From Actinomycetota bacterium (GTDB lineage Bacteria; Actinomycetota; Thermoleophilia; Miltoncostaeales; Miltoncostaeaceae), in NCBI GenBank assembly GCA_947475125.1, contig CANJMX010000007.1:1-25338 (forward strand): 25,338 nucleotides of DNA. Direction: 5' to 3'. Positions 8,020-16,035 of this stretch are shown here, one piece after another. The first letter of the stretch is position 1, and the number at the start of each line of letters is the position of its first letter. The position numbers and the translations under genes were made by a program. Under the pieces are notes generated by a model that did not search any database, was not told where the DNA came from, and saw only the letters and a program-made list of their open reading frames with translations.

Positions 8020-8992
8020 CGATGGCCACCAGGCCATCGCCCTGACCCAGGGCCCCGAGGGTCCACTCGACCGGGTACATCGCTACCCGCACAACGAGGG
8101 CGTCGCTCCAGCCGCGCTGATGGCCCCCACCGGCGGTGCGGGCGTCGATTGATCCGGGAAGCACTCCGAGCAGCGGCGCAGTGCGAATGGAAGTGACAGC
8201 GAACCCACCAAGGGCGAGCACCCACCGCAGCGACTCGCGCTCGTAATGCACGAGGTGGCGGGGAAACTCGAGGCCATCCCATGCGCCGCCGGTCATGCGC
8301 CGGGCAAGGGAGTCGAGGTTGGGCACGCCCACCACCAGTCGTCCGGTTGGCGAGATGATGCGGCGCAGCGTGCGGAGCAGCGCAACCGGGTCGGGCACGT
8401 GTTCGAGCACCTGGCTCATGCGGATGAGGTCGTAGTCACCAGAGGGGATGAGACCACCCTCCAGCGCGTCGTCCAGCGCTCCGGGGACCACGCCAGTGGT
8501 GCCGCGCGCCTCGGCCACCAGCACGGCGCGCAGCGATGGCTCCACGCCCCAGGCGTCGTGCCCCGCTGCCCGGAATGCCGCCACCGCTCCACCGGTGCCT
8601 GCACCAACGTCAAGAATTCGCGACGCCGGTGCCAGCGCGCCACCGGTATCGGCTTCGGGAACGGCACGACCGAGGAGTCGGCCAACGCGCCCCGCACCGG
8701 GTCGCGACGCCCGCTGCAGCGCACCGCGCGACGCCCTGGCGGTGAGCGATTCGCTGCCCCCGTGCTGCGGGTACTCGTCCGGATACCACGCACCGGGGTC
8801 GTCGGGCCACGGATCGGTGCGCGCAAGGCGGCACGACGGGCACTCGACGACCCGGAAGGTCCCCGGTGTGCCTCGCCGGTGGTCGGTGCCAGCGAGGATT
8901 TCGCGACCCCCCTCCAGCCCGCACAGCGGGCAGGTGGAGGGGTGGGTGCCGGGCGGCGATGCGGCGGCGTGGGCGGGGACGTTGGAGTTCAC
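8000..8992 (-). CDS. class I SAM-dependent methyltransferase with N-terminal zinc ribbon
   Basis: The product is 330 residues. An N-terminal CPLC (21-24) and CPSC (51-54) form a likely zinc ribbon. A class I methyltransferase domain follows: motif I LDVGAGTGG (127-135), the acidic residue of motif II in GVEPS (149-153), and the post-motif SQVLEHVPDP (193-202). This Zn-ribbon plus SAM domain layout is seen in sugar C-methyltransferases and other polysaccharide-linked methyltransferases. The substrate cannot be read from the sequence. I chose GTG at 8992 because a TATCCT box lies 7 nt upstream and the frame above it lacks conserved sequence; an ATG at 9073 is the alternative. The gene stands alone, convergent with gyrA and divergent from the fab operon. 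Confidence 0.85.
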   Translation of the reverse strand: MNSNVPAHAAASPPGTHPSTCPLCGLEGGREILAGTDHRRGTPGTFRVVECPSCRLARTDPWPDDPGAWYPDEYPQHGGSESLTARASRGALQRASRPGAGRVGRLLGRAVPEADTGGALAPASRILDVGAGTGGAVAAFRAAGHDAWGVEPSLRAVLVAEARGTTGVVPGALDDALEGGLIPSGDYDLIRMSQVLEHVPDPVALLRTLRRIISPTGRLVVGVPNLDSLARRMTGGAWDGLEFPRHLVHYERESLRWVLALGGFAVTSIRTAPLLGVLPGSIDARTAGGGHQRGWSDALVVRVAMYPVEWTLGALGQGDGLVAIAEPAGN

Positions 8993-8999
8993 GCGCCTG

Positions 9000-9005
9000 A
9001 GGATA
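9000..9005 (-). promoter_or_regulatory. candidate -10 box TATCCT for leaderless methyltransferase mRNA
   Basis: On the minus strand TATCCT ends 7 nt before the GTG start at 8992, with no SD in between. This is the same spacing as before dnaN, fabZ, the hydrolase and the HAD gene. No clear -35 is seen. Confidence 0.45.
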
Positions 9006-9082
9006 CGGTCCAGGCGCCACACCCACCCGCGTGACCCTGGCCGGGGACCCGCGATACGGGAGCCACCGAACATCGAAAGGGG

Positions 9083-9088
9083 TACCCT
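9083..9088 (+). promoter_or_regulatory. candidate -10 box TACCCT for the leaderless fab operon mRNA
   Basis: TACCCT within GGGGTACCCTT lies 9 nt before the GTG start of fabZ at 9098. No SD precedes that GTG. This would be the main promoter of the fab-acc operon. The 105-bp spacer to the divergent methyltransferase gene shows no clear operator or inverted repeat for a fatty-acid regulator. Confidence 0.45.
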
Positions 9089-9097
9089 TCCCGGATC

Positions 9098-9538
9098 GTG
9101 AGCAGCCTTCCTGAACCCAGTGAGATCCTCCCGCACCGCGCGCCGTTCCTGTTCGTGGACGAGATTGTGGAACTGGTGCCGGGCGAGTCGGCACGTACCC
9201 GGTGGACGCTGGCTCCCGACACCCCATTTCTCGCGGGCCACTTCCCGGGGGAGCCCATCATGCCCGGGGTCATCATCGTGGAGGCCCTCGCGCAAACTGG
9301 GGCATTGGCGGCCCTGTCGCTGCCCGGTAACCGCGACAAGCTGGCGCTCTTCGCTGGCATTGACAAGGTGAAGTTCCGCCGACCCGTGCGCCCGGGGGAG
9401 ACCCTCGAGATGACCACGCGCGTCACGCGCCAGCGGGGTCCGATCGGGCAGGCCGAGGCAGAAGCCCGGGTGAATGGCGAGCTCGCATGCCAGGCCATCC
9501 TCAAGTTCGCGATCGTTGACCGCGACGGGGCGGTCTGA
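9098..9538 (+). CDS. fabZ: (3R)-hydroxyacyl-ACP dehydratase
   Basis: FabZ removes water from 3-hydroxyacyl-ACP in each elongation round. The 146-residue product has the hot-dog-fold signature AGHFPGEPIMPGVIIVEALAQ split by the catalytic pair His48 and Glu62. The opening LPHRAPFLFVDEI is typical of FabZ (family form LPHRyPFLLvDrv). Length is normal. The start is GTG at 9098 without an SD, probably on a leaderless mRNA. It is first in the cluster, with fabH 2 nt downstream. FabA is excluded by the short length and FabZ-type active-site sequence. Confidence 0.96.
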   Translation: MSSLPEPSEILPHRAPFLFVDEIVELVPGESARTRWTLAPDTPFLAGHFPGEPIMPGVIIVEALAQTGALAALSLPGNRDKLALFAGIDKVKFRRPVRPGETLEMTTRVTRQRGPIGQAEAEARVNGELACQAILKFAIVDRDGAV

Positions 9539-9540
9539 GC

Positions 9541-10566
9541 GTGCTGGCACTGACGGGGCGCACTCGCCCCCGTGCCCGCCTCACTGGCGTGGCGTCGTAC
9601 CTGCCCGAGCGGGTGCTCACAAACGCTGAGCTGGAAACGATGGTCGACACCACTGACAAGTGGATTCGCGAGCGCACGGGAATCTCTGAGCGGCACATCG
9701 CCGCCGATGATCAGGCGACGTCCGACCTGGCCTTGGGCGCGGCCCAGGCATTGCTGCGCAGCACGCGTACGAGCGCTGCCGACCTCGACCTGCTGATCAT
9801 CGCAACCACCACGCCCGACCACATCTTTCCGCCCACCGCCACGCTGGTGGCGGATCAACTGGGCGCCACATCGGCCGCCGCGCTCGACATCAACGCCGTA
9901 TGCAGCGGGTTTGTGTACGGGCTTGCGCACGCCACCGGGATGGTGGAGTCGGGCCTCGCCCGCAAGGTGATGGTGATCGGCGCCGAGACGCTGTCGCGCA
10001 TCGTGGACTGGAACGACCGCAGCACGTGTGTGCTCTTTGCCGATGGTGCCGGGGCCGTGCTGATTGAGGCGGACGACGAGGGCGATCCCGGGTCGGGGGT
10101 GATCGGATTTGAGCTGGGCGCCGACGGCTCAGGCAAGGACCTCCTGTGCATCCCCGCGGGCGGGTCCCGTCGGCCGGCGCGCTCGGAGGGTGTGGAGCCC
10201 GCCGACCTGTGTATTCAGATGGCGGGCCGCGAGGTGTTTCGGTTCGCCACCGGGATCATGGTCGAGTCGGCAACGCGCCTTCTGCAGGAGGCTGGACTTA
10301 CTACCGACGATGTCGATCTACTGGTGCCGCATCAGGCCAACTCGCGCATTATTCAGCACGCGGCCGAGAAGCTGGAGATTCCCCCGGAAAAGGTGGTCAC
10401 CAACATCGATCACGTCGGCAATACCTCGTCGGCGTCGATCCCCGTCGCCCTGGCCGAGGCCGTGGAGCAGGGAAATGTGGCGCCGGGTGATCTGCTGCTG
10501 ATGGTGGGCTTCGGTGCCGGGCTCACGTGGGGTGCCGGGCTGGTGCGATGGGAGCCACGGACGTGA
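9541..10566 (+). CDS. fabH: beta-ketoacyl-ACP synthase III
   Basis: FabH starts each chain by condensing an acyl-CoA primer with malonyl-ACP. The 341-residue product has the Cys-His-Asn triad: Cys121 in INAVCSGF, His264 in LVPHQANSRI, and Asn294 in VGNTSSASIP. It also has DKWIRERTGI near 39-48, a FabH hallmark. The C-terminus ends in the usual GFGAGLTWGAGLVRW. Straight-chain or branched primer preference cannot be judged reliably. It starts with GTG 2 nt after fabZ. The 3' end overlaps the fabD start by 4 nt (GTGA). Confidence 0.97.
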   Translation: MLALTGRTRPRARLTGVASYLPERVLTNAELETMVDTTDKWIRERTGISERHIAADDQATSDLALGAAQALLRSTRTSAADLDLLIIATTTPDHIFPPTATLVADQLGATSAAALDINAVCSGFVYGLAHATGMVESGLARKVMVIGAETLSRIVDWNDRSTCVLFADGAGAVLIEADDEGDPGSGVIGFELGADGSGKDLLCIPAGGSRRPARSEGVEPADLCIQMAGREVFRFATGIMVESATRLLQEAGLTTDDVDLLVPHQANSRIIQHAAEKLEIPPEKVVTNIDHVGNTSSASIPVALAEAVEQGNVAPGDLLLMVGFGAGLTWGAGLVRWEPRT

Positions 10567-11474
10567 TTGCCCTGCTGTTTCCGGGTCAGGGTGCCCAGCA
10601 GGTGGGGATGGGCCGCGACCTGTGCGAGGCGTACCCCACCGCGGCTGCCACCTTTGCCGAGGCCGACGACGCACTGGGCTACGACATCACGAAGATCATC
10701 TTTGAGGGTCCCGAGGCCGACTTGGTACGCACCGACGTGTGCCAGCCAGCCATCCTCACCATGAGCGTCGCGTGCCTGCGCGTGGCCGAGGAGCAGGGAC
10801 TGCGTGGCGACCTCGCGCTCGGCCACTCGCTGGGCGAGTACTCGGCGCTGGTGGCCTGCGGATCCATCGGGTTTGACGAGGCCCTTCGTCTGGTGGGTGA
10901 GCGCGGTGCGGCCATGCAGGCCGCCGGCGAGGAGCGCCCGGGCACCATGGCCGCCGTGCTGGGGCAGTCCGACGAGGACGTCCAAGCACTGTGCGACGAG
11001 GCCGGCGACGTGTGGCCCGCCAACTACAACTGCCCCGGTCAGGTCGTGGCGTCGGGCTCGGTTGACGGCATCGCGCGCTTGCTCACGATTGCGGGCGACC
11101 GGGGCGTGAAGGCCACTCAGCTGAAGGTGGGCGGCGCATTTCACAGCCCGCTGATGGCACCCGCGTCGGATCGCCTGGCTCCGGCGCTTGAGGCCTGGGA
11201 CCCTTCGCCACCGTCGCCCGCGTTTCTGTCCACCACCACCGCACGTGTGGAGCCGGCGGATCGTATGCGTGCGGTGTTGCTCGACCAGCTCACGTCACCG
11301 GTACGGTTTGGCCAGGCGGTGGAGGTTGCGCTGGCGATGGGTGCAACAACCTTTGTGGAGCTGGGCCCCGGCCGGGTCCTGTCGGGACTCGTAAAGAGGA
11401 TGAAGCGGGACGCATCGCTGCATCAGTTGTCGGGGCCAGACGATCTGGCGGGTATCGCGGAGGTGATGGCATGA
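10563..11474 (+). CDS. fabD: malonyl-CoA:ACP transacylase
   Basis: FabD moves malonyl groups from CoA to ACP to supply the elongation enzymes. With GTG at 10563 the product is 303 residues and opens with VIALLFPGQGAQQ, the family N-terminus. The nucleophile is Ser89 in GHSLGEY, the catalytic His is His194 in GGAFHSPLM, and QPAILT near 61-66 is also conserved. I preferred GTG at 10563, which overlaps the fabH stop as GTGA and has GGGAG (10550-10554) 8 nt upstream. ATG at 10548 would add only five residues and remains possible. The 3' end overlaps fabG by 4 nt. Confidence 0.96.
   Translation: MIALLFPGQGAQQVGMGRDLCEAYPTAAATFAEADDALGYDITKIIFEGPEADLVRTDVCQPAILTMSVACLRVAEEQGLRGDLALGHSLGEYSALVACGSIGFDEALRLVGERGAAMQAAGEERPGTMAAVLGQSDEDVQALCDEAGDVWPANYNCPGQVVASGSVDGIARLLTIAGDRGVKATQLKVGGAFHSPLMAPASDRLAPALEAWDPSPPSPAFLSTTTARVEPADRMRAVLLDQLTSPVRFGQAVEVALAMGATTFVELGPGRVLSGLVKRMKRDASLHQLSGPDDLAGIAEVMA
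11459..11467 (+). promoter_or_regulatory. full-length Shine-Dalgarno GGAGGTGAT before fabG
   Basis: GGAGGTGAT is complementary over all 9 nt to the canonical anti-SD end of 16S rRNA. It lies inside the end of fabD, with 7 nt between GGAGG and the fabG ATG at 11471. It fixes the fabG start and predicts strong initiation, possibly giving more FabG than FabD from the same mRNA. Confidence 0.7.
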
Positions 11475-12202
11475 GCACGGCACTGGTGACGGGCGCAAGC
11501 CGTGGGATCGGTGCGGCATGTGCACTCGCCCTGGCTGGCGCAGGGTACGACGTGGGCGTGGGGTACGTCGCGGATCAGGCCGGTGCAACGGCGACTGCCA
11601 CGGCGATTGAGGCATTGGGGCGCCGGGCACATGTGGTGCAGGGCGACATCTCCGATTCTGCCGCCGCCGAGGCAATGGTGACCGGCACGGAGGATTCGCT
11701 GGGCCCGCTTGATGCGCTGGTGCTGAATGCGGGAATCACTCGCGACGGCCTGATGATGCGCATGAGCGACGACGACTGGGACGCGGTCATCCGCACGAAC
11801 CTCTCGGGTTCGTTCTTCACCGCGCGCGCGGCACTGCGGGGCATGATGAAGCGCCGCAGCGGCAGCATCGTTGCGATATCGAGCGTTGTCGGCATGATGG
11901 GGAATGCGGGCCAGGTGAACTACGCGGCGGCCAAGGCCGGTGTGATCGGGCTCGTGAAGTCGCTGGCGAAGGAGGCGGGCTCGCGCGGGGTACGCGCAAA
12001 CGCGGTGGCACCGGGATACATCGTCACCGACATGACCGCCGGGTTGCCGGACGACGTGCGCGAGCAGTTGATGTCGCACACGCCGCTTCAGCGGCTCGGA
12101 ACACCTGAGGACGTCGCAGCACTCGTGGCGTTTCTCTGCACCGACGCGGCTACGTTCATCACTGGGACGGTCATCCCGGTTGATGGCGGCCTGGCGATGT
12201 AG
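11471..12202 (+). CDS. fabG: 3-oxoacyl-ACP reductase
   Basis: FabG reduces 3-ketoacyl-ACP with NADPH. The 243-residue short-chain dehydrogenase has the cofactor motif TGASRGIG at 7-14 and the NAG motif at 86-88. The catalytic residues Asn110, Ser138, Tyr151 and Lys155 fall at the same numbers as in E. coli FabG. The segment SSVVGMMGNAGQVNYAAAKAG is almost identical to the classic FabG active site, and the C-terminus ends in VIPVDGGLAM. It starts inside the last codons of fabD (ATGA overlap) behind an ideal SD. fabF follows after 12 nt, with no acpP in between. Confidence 0.97.
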   Translation: MSTALVTGASRGIGAACALALAGAGYDVGVGYVADQAGATATATAIEALGRRAHVVQGDISDSAAAEAMVTGTEDSLGPLDALVLNAGITRDGLMMRMSDDDWDAVIRTNLSGSFFTARAALRGMMKRRSGSIVAISSVVGMMGNAGQVNYAAAKAGVIGLVKSLAKEAGSRGVRANAVAPGYIVTDMTAGLPDDVREQLMSHTPLQRLGTPEDVAALVAFLCTDAATFITGTVIPVDGGLAM

Positions 12203-12214
12203 GCGGGAGAACCG

Positions 12215-13486
12215 ATGAGCAGGCTCATTCAGGACGGCAAGTTGCGCAGGGTGGTGGTCACGGGCATCGGTCTGGTGACCCCATTTGGCATTGGTCGTGA
12301 GGCTGCGTGGGATGGCGCCATCTCAGGGCGATCCACCTCGGCCACCATTACGAGCTTCGACTCGTCGGAGTGCGAGACACACTTCGCGTGCGAGGTCCCG
12401 GGCTTTGAGCCCACCGACTTCGTGGAGCGACGTGCGGCGCGGCGCATGGACCGCTTTTCGCAGCTGGCAGTGGCGGCAAGCCGTCTGGCGCTCGACGACT
12501 CGGGTGTGGAGGGCACCGCCCCCAGGGATCGCATCGGCGTGATGATCGGCAGCGGCATCGGCGGCATCGAAACCTTTTACCAACAGGTTGTGGTGTGCCG
12601 TGACCGCGGGGCCGACCGGGTGAGCCCGTTGTTCATCCCGATGATCATCGCGAACATGGCGGCAGCGCAGGCGTCGATGGACCTGGGGTTTCAGGGTCCG
12701 CTCTCGTGTGCCACCACCGCCTGTGCGTCGGCCAACCACGCCATTGGCGACGCCTTCGATCAGATCCGCCTGGGCCGCGCCGATGTGATGTTTGCCGGCG
12801 GCGCCGAGGCCGCGGTCACCTACGTGGGGATCGTGGGCTTTAACGCAATGAAGGCCCTGTCCACGCGCAACGACGACCCGGGCACGGCGAGCCGCCCATT
12901 TGACATCGGTCGCGACGGCTTTGTAATGGGCGAGGCCGGCGCGGTGCTGGTGCTGGAGGAGAAAGAGCGCGCCGAGGCCCGTGGCGCCGACATCATTTGC
13001 GAGATGGTGGGATATGGCCTGTCGGGCGATGCACACCACATCACCGAGCCCGACCCCACCGGTGCAGGCCCTGCCAACGCGATGCTGATGGCGCTCGCCG
13101 ATGCCGATCTGGAGCCGGCCGACATCGATTACATCAATGCGCACGGCACCTCGACTCCGGTGGGCGACCCGTCGGAGATCCGCGTGATCAGGCGGGCGTT
13201 TGGGGACGAGCTCGCGGCGCGCACGATGGTGAGCAGCACGAAGTCGATGCATGGGCACTGCCTGGGCGCCGCCGGCGCGCTGGAGGGTGCACTCACCGCC
13301 CTCTCCATAAAGCACGGCATTGTGCCCCCCACGATCAATCTGAATGAGCTCGACCCCGACTGCGCGGGTGTTGACCACGTAATCAACGAGGCCCGTACCG
13401 CAACGGTGGACGCGGCGCTGTCGAACGTATTCGGCTTTGGTGGTCACAACGCCACGCTGGCCTTTCAGCGCGCGGGAGTTCGGTGA
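12215..13486 (+). CDS. fabF: beta-ketoacyl-ACP synthase II
   Basis: FabF performs the elongating condensations on acyl-ACP. The 423-residue product carries the Cys-His-His triad: Cys170 in TTACASANHAIGDA, His310 in NAHGTSTPVGD, and His348 in STKSMHGHCLGAAGA, with Lys343 also conserved. The order of motifs and VTGIGLVTPFG at 15-25 identify the KAS I/II family. Length and the cluster setting favour FabF over FabB. A GGGAG SD at 12205-12209 lies 5 nt before the ATG. The 3' end overlaps the phosphatase gene by 4 nt (GTGA). Confidence 0.96.
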   Translation: MSRLIQDGKLRRVVVTGIGLVTPFGIGREAAWDGAISGRSTSATITSFDSSECETHFACEVPGFEPTDFVERRAARRMDRFSQLAVAASRLALDDSGVEGTAPRDRIGVMIGSGIGGIETFYQQVVVCRDRGADRVSPLFIPMIIANMAAAQASMDLGFQGPLSCATTACASANHAIGDAFDQIRLGRADVMFAGGAEAAVTYVGIVGFNAMKALSTRNDDPGTASRPFDIGRDGFVMGEAGAVLVLEEKERAEARGADIICEMVGYGLSGDAHHITEPDPTGAGPANAMLMALADADLEPADIDYINAHGTSTPVGDPSEIRVIRRAFGDELAARTMVSSTKSMHGHCLGAAGALEGALTALSIKHGIVPPTINLNELDPDCAGVDHVINEARTATVDAALSNVFGFGGHNATLAFQRAGVR

Positions 13487-14094
13487 CGTCGAACCGCGCA
13501 CACCAGCCACCGATGGGCCGCGCACGCGCGGGCACCACGTTCGCCCGGGAGATCTGGTTTCGGTGTACCAATCGCATCTACGGCCCCGGCACCAGGACCC
13601 GCCCGTGGACGTGGATCGGCGATGAGCGCATCGCGATCGGCAGCATCCCCACGCCGGCGAGCCTGCTGGTGCTGGCCCGGGAGGGCGTGACCCACGTGGT
13701 CAACTGCCGTGCGCACCTCCAGACGACCTTCAGCCAGGATCTCTCAGCCGAGAAGCAGTTGTTTGGCGCCGCGAACGTGGCCGTTGCGCCCATGTGGGAC
13801 CACGGGCGTCACCAGCCCCCCGCAAAGTGGGCCGATGCGGCCGAGATGGCGGCACGCTGGCTTGAGGAGGACCCGCACGCCCGCGTGCTGATCCACTGCC
13901 AGCGAGGCAGGCGCCGCTCGATGATGGTGGCCTATGCGGTGCTTCGGCTGAGGGGCCGTGCACCAGAGGTCGCGGCACAGGAGTTGCTGGAGAATCGCCA
14001 CGAGGGCCGCATCGTGCCGGCATACCGTCGGGCGATTGAGGATTGGCTCGCGTCACGCCCGGCAGGGGTACATGGCATGATCGGCCGCGGATGA
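13483..14094 (+). CDS. dual-specificity-type cysteine phosphatase
   Basis: The 203-residue product has the protein tyrosine/dual-specificity phosphatase loop VLIHCQRGRRRS, matching HCx5R with Cys139 and Arg145. Asp106, in MWDHG, is a candidate general acid. The core from about 42 (WTWIGDERIAIGS) to 190 matches a small DSP domain. The first 40 residues are basic, and there is no signal peptide. It starts at GTG overlapping the fabF stop, with GGGAG 4 nt upstream, and its stop overlaps the accD ATG. It is therefore translationally coupled between fabF and accD. The substrate is unknown; protein, phosphoinositide-like lipid or nucleotide phosphates are all possible. A role in fatty-acid or phospholipid synthesis is inferred only from position. 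Confidence 0.85.
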   Translation: MTSNRAHQPPMGRARAGTTFAREIWFRCTNRIYGPGTRTRPWTWIGDERIAIGSIPTPASLLVLAREGVTHVVNCRAHLQTTFSQDLSAEKQLFGAANVAVAPMWDHGRHQPPAKWADAAEMAARWLEEDPHARVLIHCQRGRRRSMMVAYAVLRLRGRAPEVAAQELLENRHEGRIVPAYRRAIEDWLASRPAGVHGMIGRG

Positions 14095-15107
14095 GTCGCG
14101 TCGGCCGCAACATCACAGTGTCTATTGACCGCCTCCGGCACCTCGGGCACCGCCAGGACCGCCCGGGCCGGATCGCGAGCGATGCCAGTACCTGCCCCAA
14201 GTGCGACAGCCATTACTCGGGCGACGAGATGCGCCGCAACCTGCGCGTATGCCCGGCCTGTGGCCACCACTTCCCGGTGACGGCCCATGAGCGGCTCGAG
14301 CAGCTCGGTGAGCCGGGCGGCTACGTGGAGCTGTGGTCAGACCTGCGCGCCGCCGACCCGCTGCAGTTCACCGACATCAAGCCCTACGTCGATCGCATCC
14401 GTGAGGCCGAGAGCAAGACGGGCATGAACGAGGCGATCGTGTGCGCCGAGATCGAGGTGCGCCACGTGCCGTGTGTCGCCGCGATCATGGACTTCACGTT
14501 CATGGGTGGTTCGATGGGTGCGGTGGTTGGCGAGAAGCTGGCCCGGGCGTGCGAGCACGCTGCGCAGAAGGGCATCCCGCTCATCATCCTGTCGTCGTCA
14601 GGCGGCGCCCGCATGCAGGAGGGCACCCTCGCGCTCATGCAGATGGCCAAGACCGTCATCGCCCTCGATGCCCTGGCCGAGGCGCAGGTGCCCGTCATCA
14701 TGATTCTTGCCCACCCCACCACCGGTGGCGTGTGGGCATCGTTTGCATCACTCGGTGACGTGACCTACGCCGAGCCCGGTGCACTGATCGCATTCAGCGG
14801 CCCCCGGGTGATTGAAGAGACCACTCGCGAGGTATTACCCGCCGACTTCGGCCGTGCGGAGCGTCAGCTGGCCAACGGGCAGGTGGATGCCGTGGTTGAC
14901 CGCCGCGAACTGGCTGCCCGTATCGGGCGCGTGCTGCACATTCTGGCGCCACCCGACGGCGAGGCGCTGCTGGCCACTCCGCCCGGTTGGGCACAGGGCG
15001 GGGCCGAGCGGGTGGGGCGCGTGGCGCAGTCGTTGCCATCTATCCCGGGCAAGATCATGGGCCGCATTCGCCCCGGCAGCGGTGACGACGAGGGGCCTGC
15101 AGAGTGA
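14091..15107 (+). CDS. accD: acetyl-CoA carboxylase carboxyltransferase subunit beta
   Basis: AccD and AccA together transfer the carboxyl group from biotin to acetyl-CoA. The 338-residue product has the AccD zinc ribbon, CPKC (35-38) and CPAC (54-57). The crotonase-like domain follows, with MDFTFMGGSMGAVVGEK, SSSGGARMQEG and PTTGGVWASFASLGD. I chose ATG at 14091 because it overlaps the phosphatase stop (ATGA) and begins near the family N-terminus; the frame upstream lies inside the phosphatase gene. No strong SD is visible, so coupling is likely. accA overlaps its end. A zinc-ribbon AccD separate from AccA is the E. coli type, unlike the fused acyl-CoA carboxylases common in actinobacteria. 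Confidence 0.96.
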   Translation: MSRVGRNITVSIDRLRHLGHRQDRPGRIASDASTCPKCDSHYSGDEMRRNLRVCPACGHHFPVTAHERLEQLGEPGGYVELWSDLRAADPLQFTDIKPYVDRIREAESKTGMNEAIVCAEIEVRHVPCVAAIMDFTFMGGSMGAVVGEKLARACEHAAQKGIPLIILSSSGGARMQEGTLALMQMAKTVIALDALAEAQVPVIMILAHPTTGGVWASFASLGDVTYAEPGALIAFSGPRVIEETTREVLPADFGRAERQLANGQVDAVVDRRELAARIGRVLHILAPPDGEALLATPPGWAQGGAERVGRVAQSLPSIPGKIMGRIRPGSGDDEGPAE

Positions 15108-16033
15108 GCGGCGGAAAGCCAGACGGCCCGTCGTTTGTGCGACGCGTCACCGGCAAGCTGGGGCGGTCGTCCGGCGCCCAGGTGGACGAGGATCTGTGGG
15201 CCAGCATCCAGCTCGCCCGCCATGCCGAGCGGCCGTACACACTCGACTACATCAACCGCATCACCTCCGATTTTGAGGAGCTGCACGGCGACCGCTTGTT
15301 CGGTGACGACCCGGCGATGGTCGCCGGCTTCGGCAGGTTTCACGACCGCGCGGTGGCGTTTGTGGGTCAGCAGAAGGGCCGTGACACCAACGAGCGCACC
15401 TATCGCAACTTCGGCATGGCCAGCCCCGAGGGCTATCGCAAGTCGATGCGCGTGATGGAGATCGCAAACCGCCTGGGAATGCCGATCGTCACGCTTATCG
15501 ACACCCCCGGGGCATTTCCGGGTGCCAGTGCCGAAGAGCGGGGTCAGGGAGGTGCGATCAGCCGCAGCATGCAGTTGATGTGGCGGCTCGACGTGCCGGT
15601 GGTGGCCGTTGTCATCGGCGAGGGCTCATCGGGTGGTGCGCTGGGCCTCGGCATTGCCGATCGGGTGCTGATGCTCGAGAACAGCACCTATTCGGTGATC
15701 AGCCCCGAAGGTGCGTCGGCCATTCTGTGGCGTGATGCATCGCAGGCCAAGCGGGCAGCGCAGGCATTTAAGCCCACCGCAGCCAACTGCTACCGGTGGG
15801 GCGTGGCCGACGCGGTAATCCCCGAGCCACCCGGCGGCGCCCACACGGATCATGAGCAGGCCGCCGAGATCCTGGGCCAGTACCTGCAGCGAACACTTCT
15901 GGAACTCGAGGCGCAGACGCCGGCTGAGCGGCGGGTGGCTCGCCGGGACCGCTTTCGTCGCCTTGGTCCGCTCCGTGATCCCGAGGGTGGCGTGGCCATG
16001 GCATCGGGTCGGGACGCCCCGCCGCCCGGCTGA
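15104..16033 (+). CDS. accA: acetyl-CoA carboxylase carboxyltransferase subunit alpha
   Basis: AccA pairs with AccD in the heterotetrameric carboxyltransferase. The 309-residue product has LHGDRLFGDDPAMVAGFGRF, VGQQKGRDTNER, the DTPGAFPGASAEERGQG segment, and IGEGSSGGALGLGIADRVLM, which are the main AccA signatures. The start is GTG overlapping the accD stop (GTGA), with AGGGG at 15091-15095 and 8-nt spacing. The C-terminus is Pro- and Gly-rich and not conserved. The biotin carboxylase and BCCP subunits needed for a working enzyme are not in the window. Confidence 0.96.
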   Translation: MSGGKPDGPSFVRRVTGKLGRSSGAQVDEDLWASIQLARHAERPYTLDYINRITSDFEELHGDRLFGDDPAMVAGFGRFHDRAVAFVGQQKGRDTNERTYRNFGMASPEGYRKSMRVMEIANRLGMPIVTLIDTPGAFPGASAEERGQGGAISRSMQLMWRLDVPVVAVVIGEGSSGGALGLGIADRVLMLENSTYSVISPEGASAILWRDASQAKRAAQAFKPTAANCYRWGVADAVIPEPPGGAHTDHEQAAEILGQYLQRTLLELEAQTPAERRVARRDRFRRLGPLRDPEGGVAMASGRDAPPPG

Positions 16034-16035
16034 CC

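Noticed and set aside
9074..9550. Upstream extension of the methyltransferase frame
   Set aside because: The extra region is antisense to fabZ and has no family likeness. GTG at 8992 with a TATCCT box is the better start.
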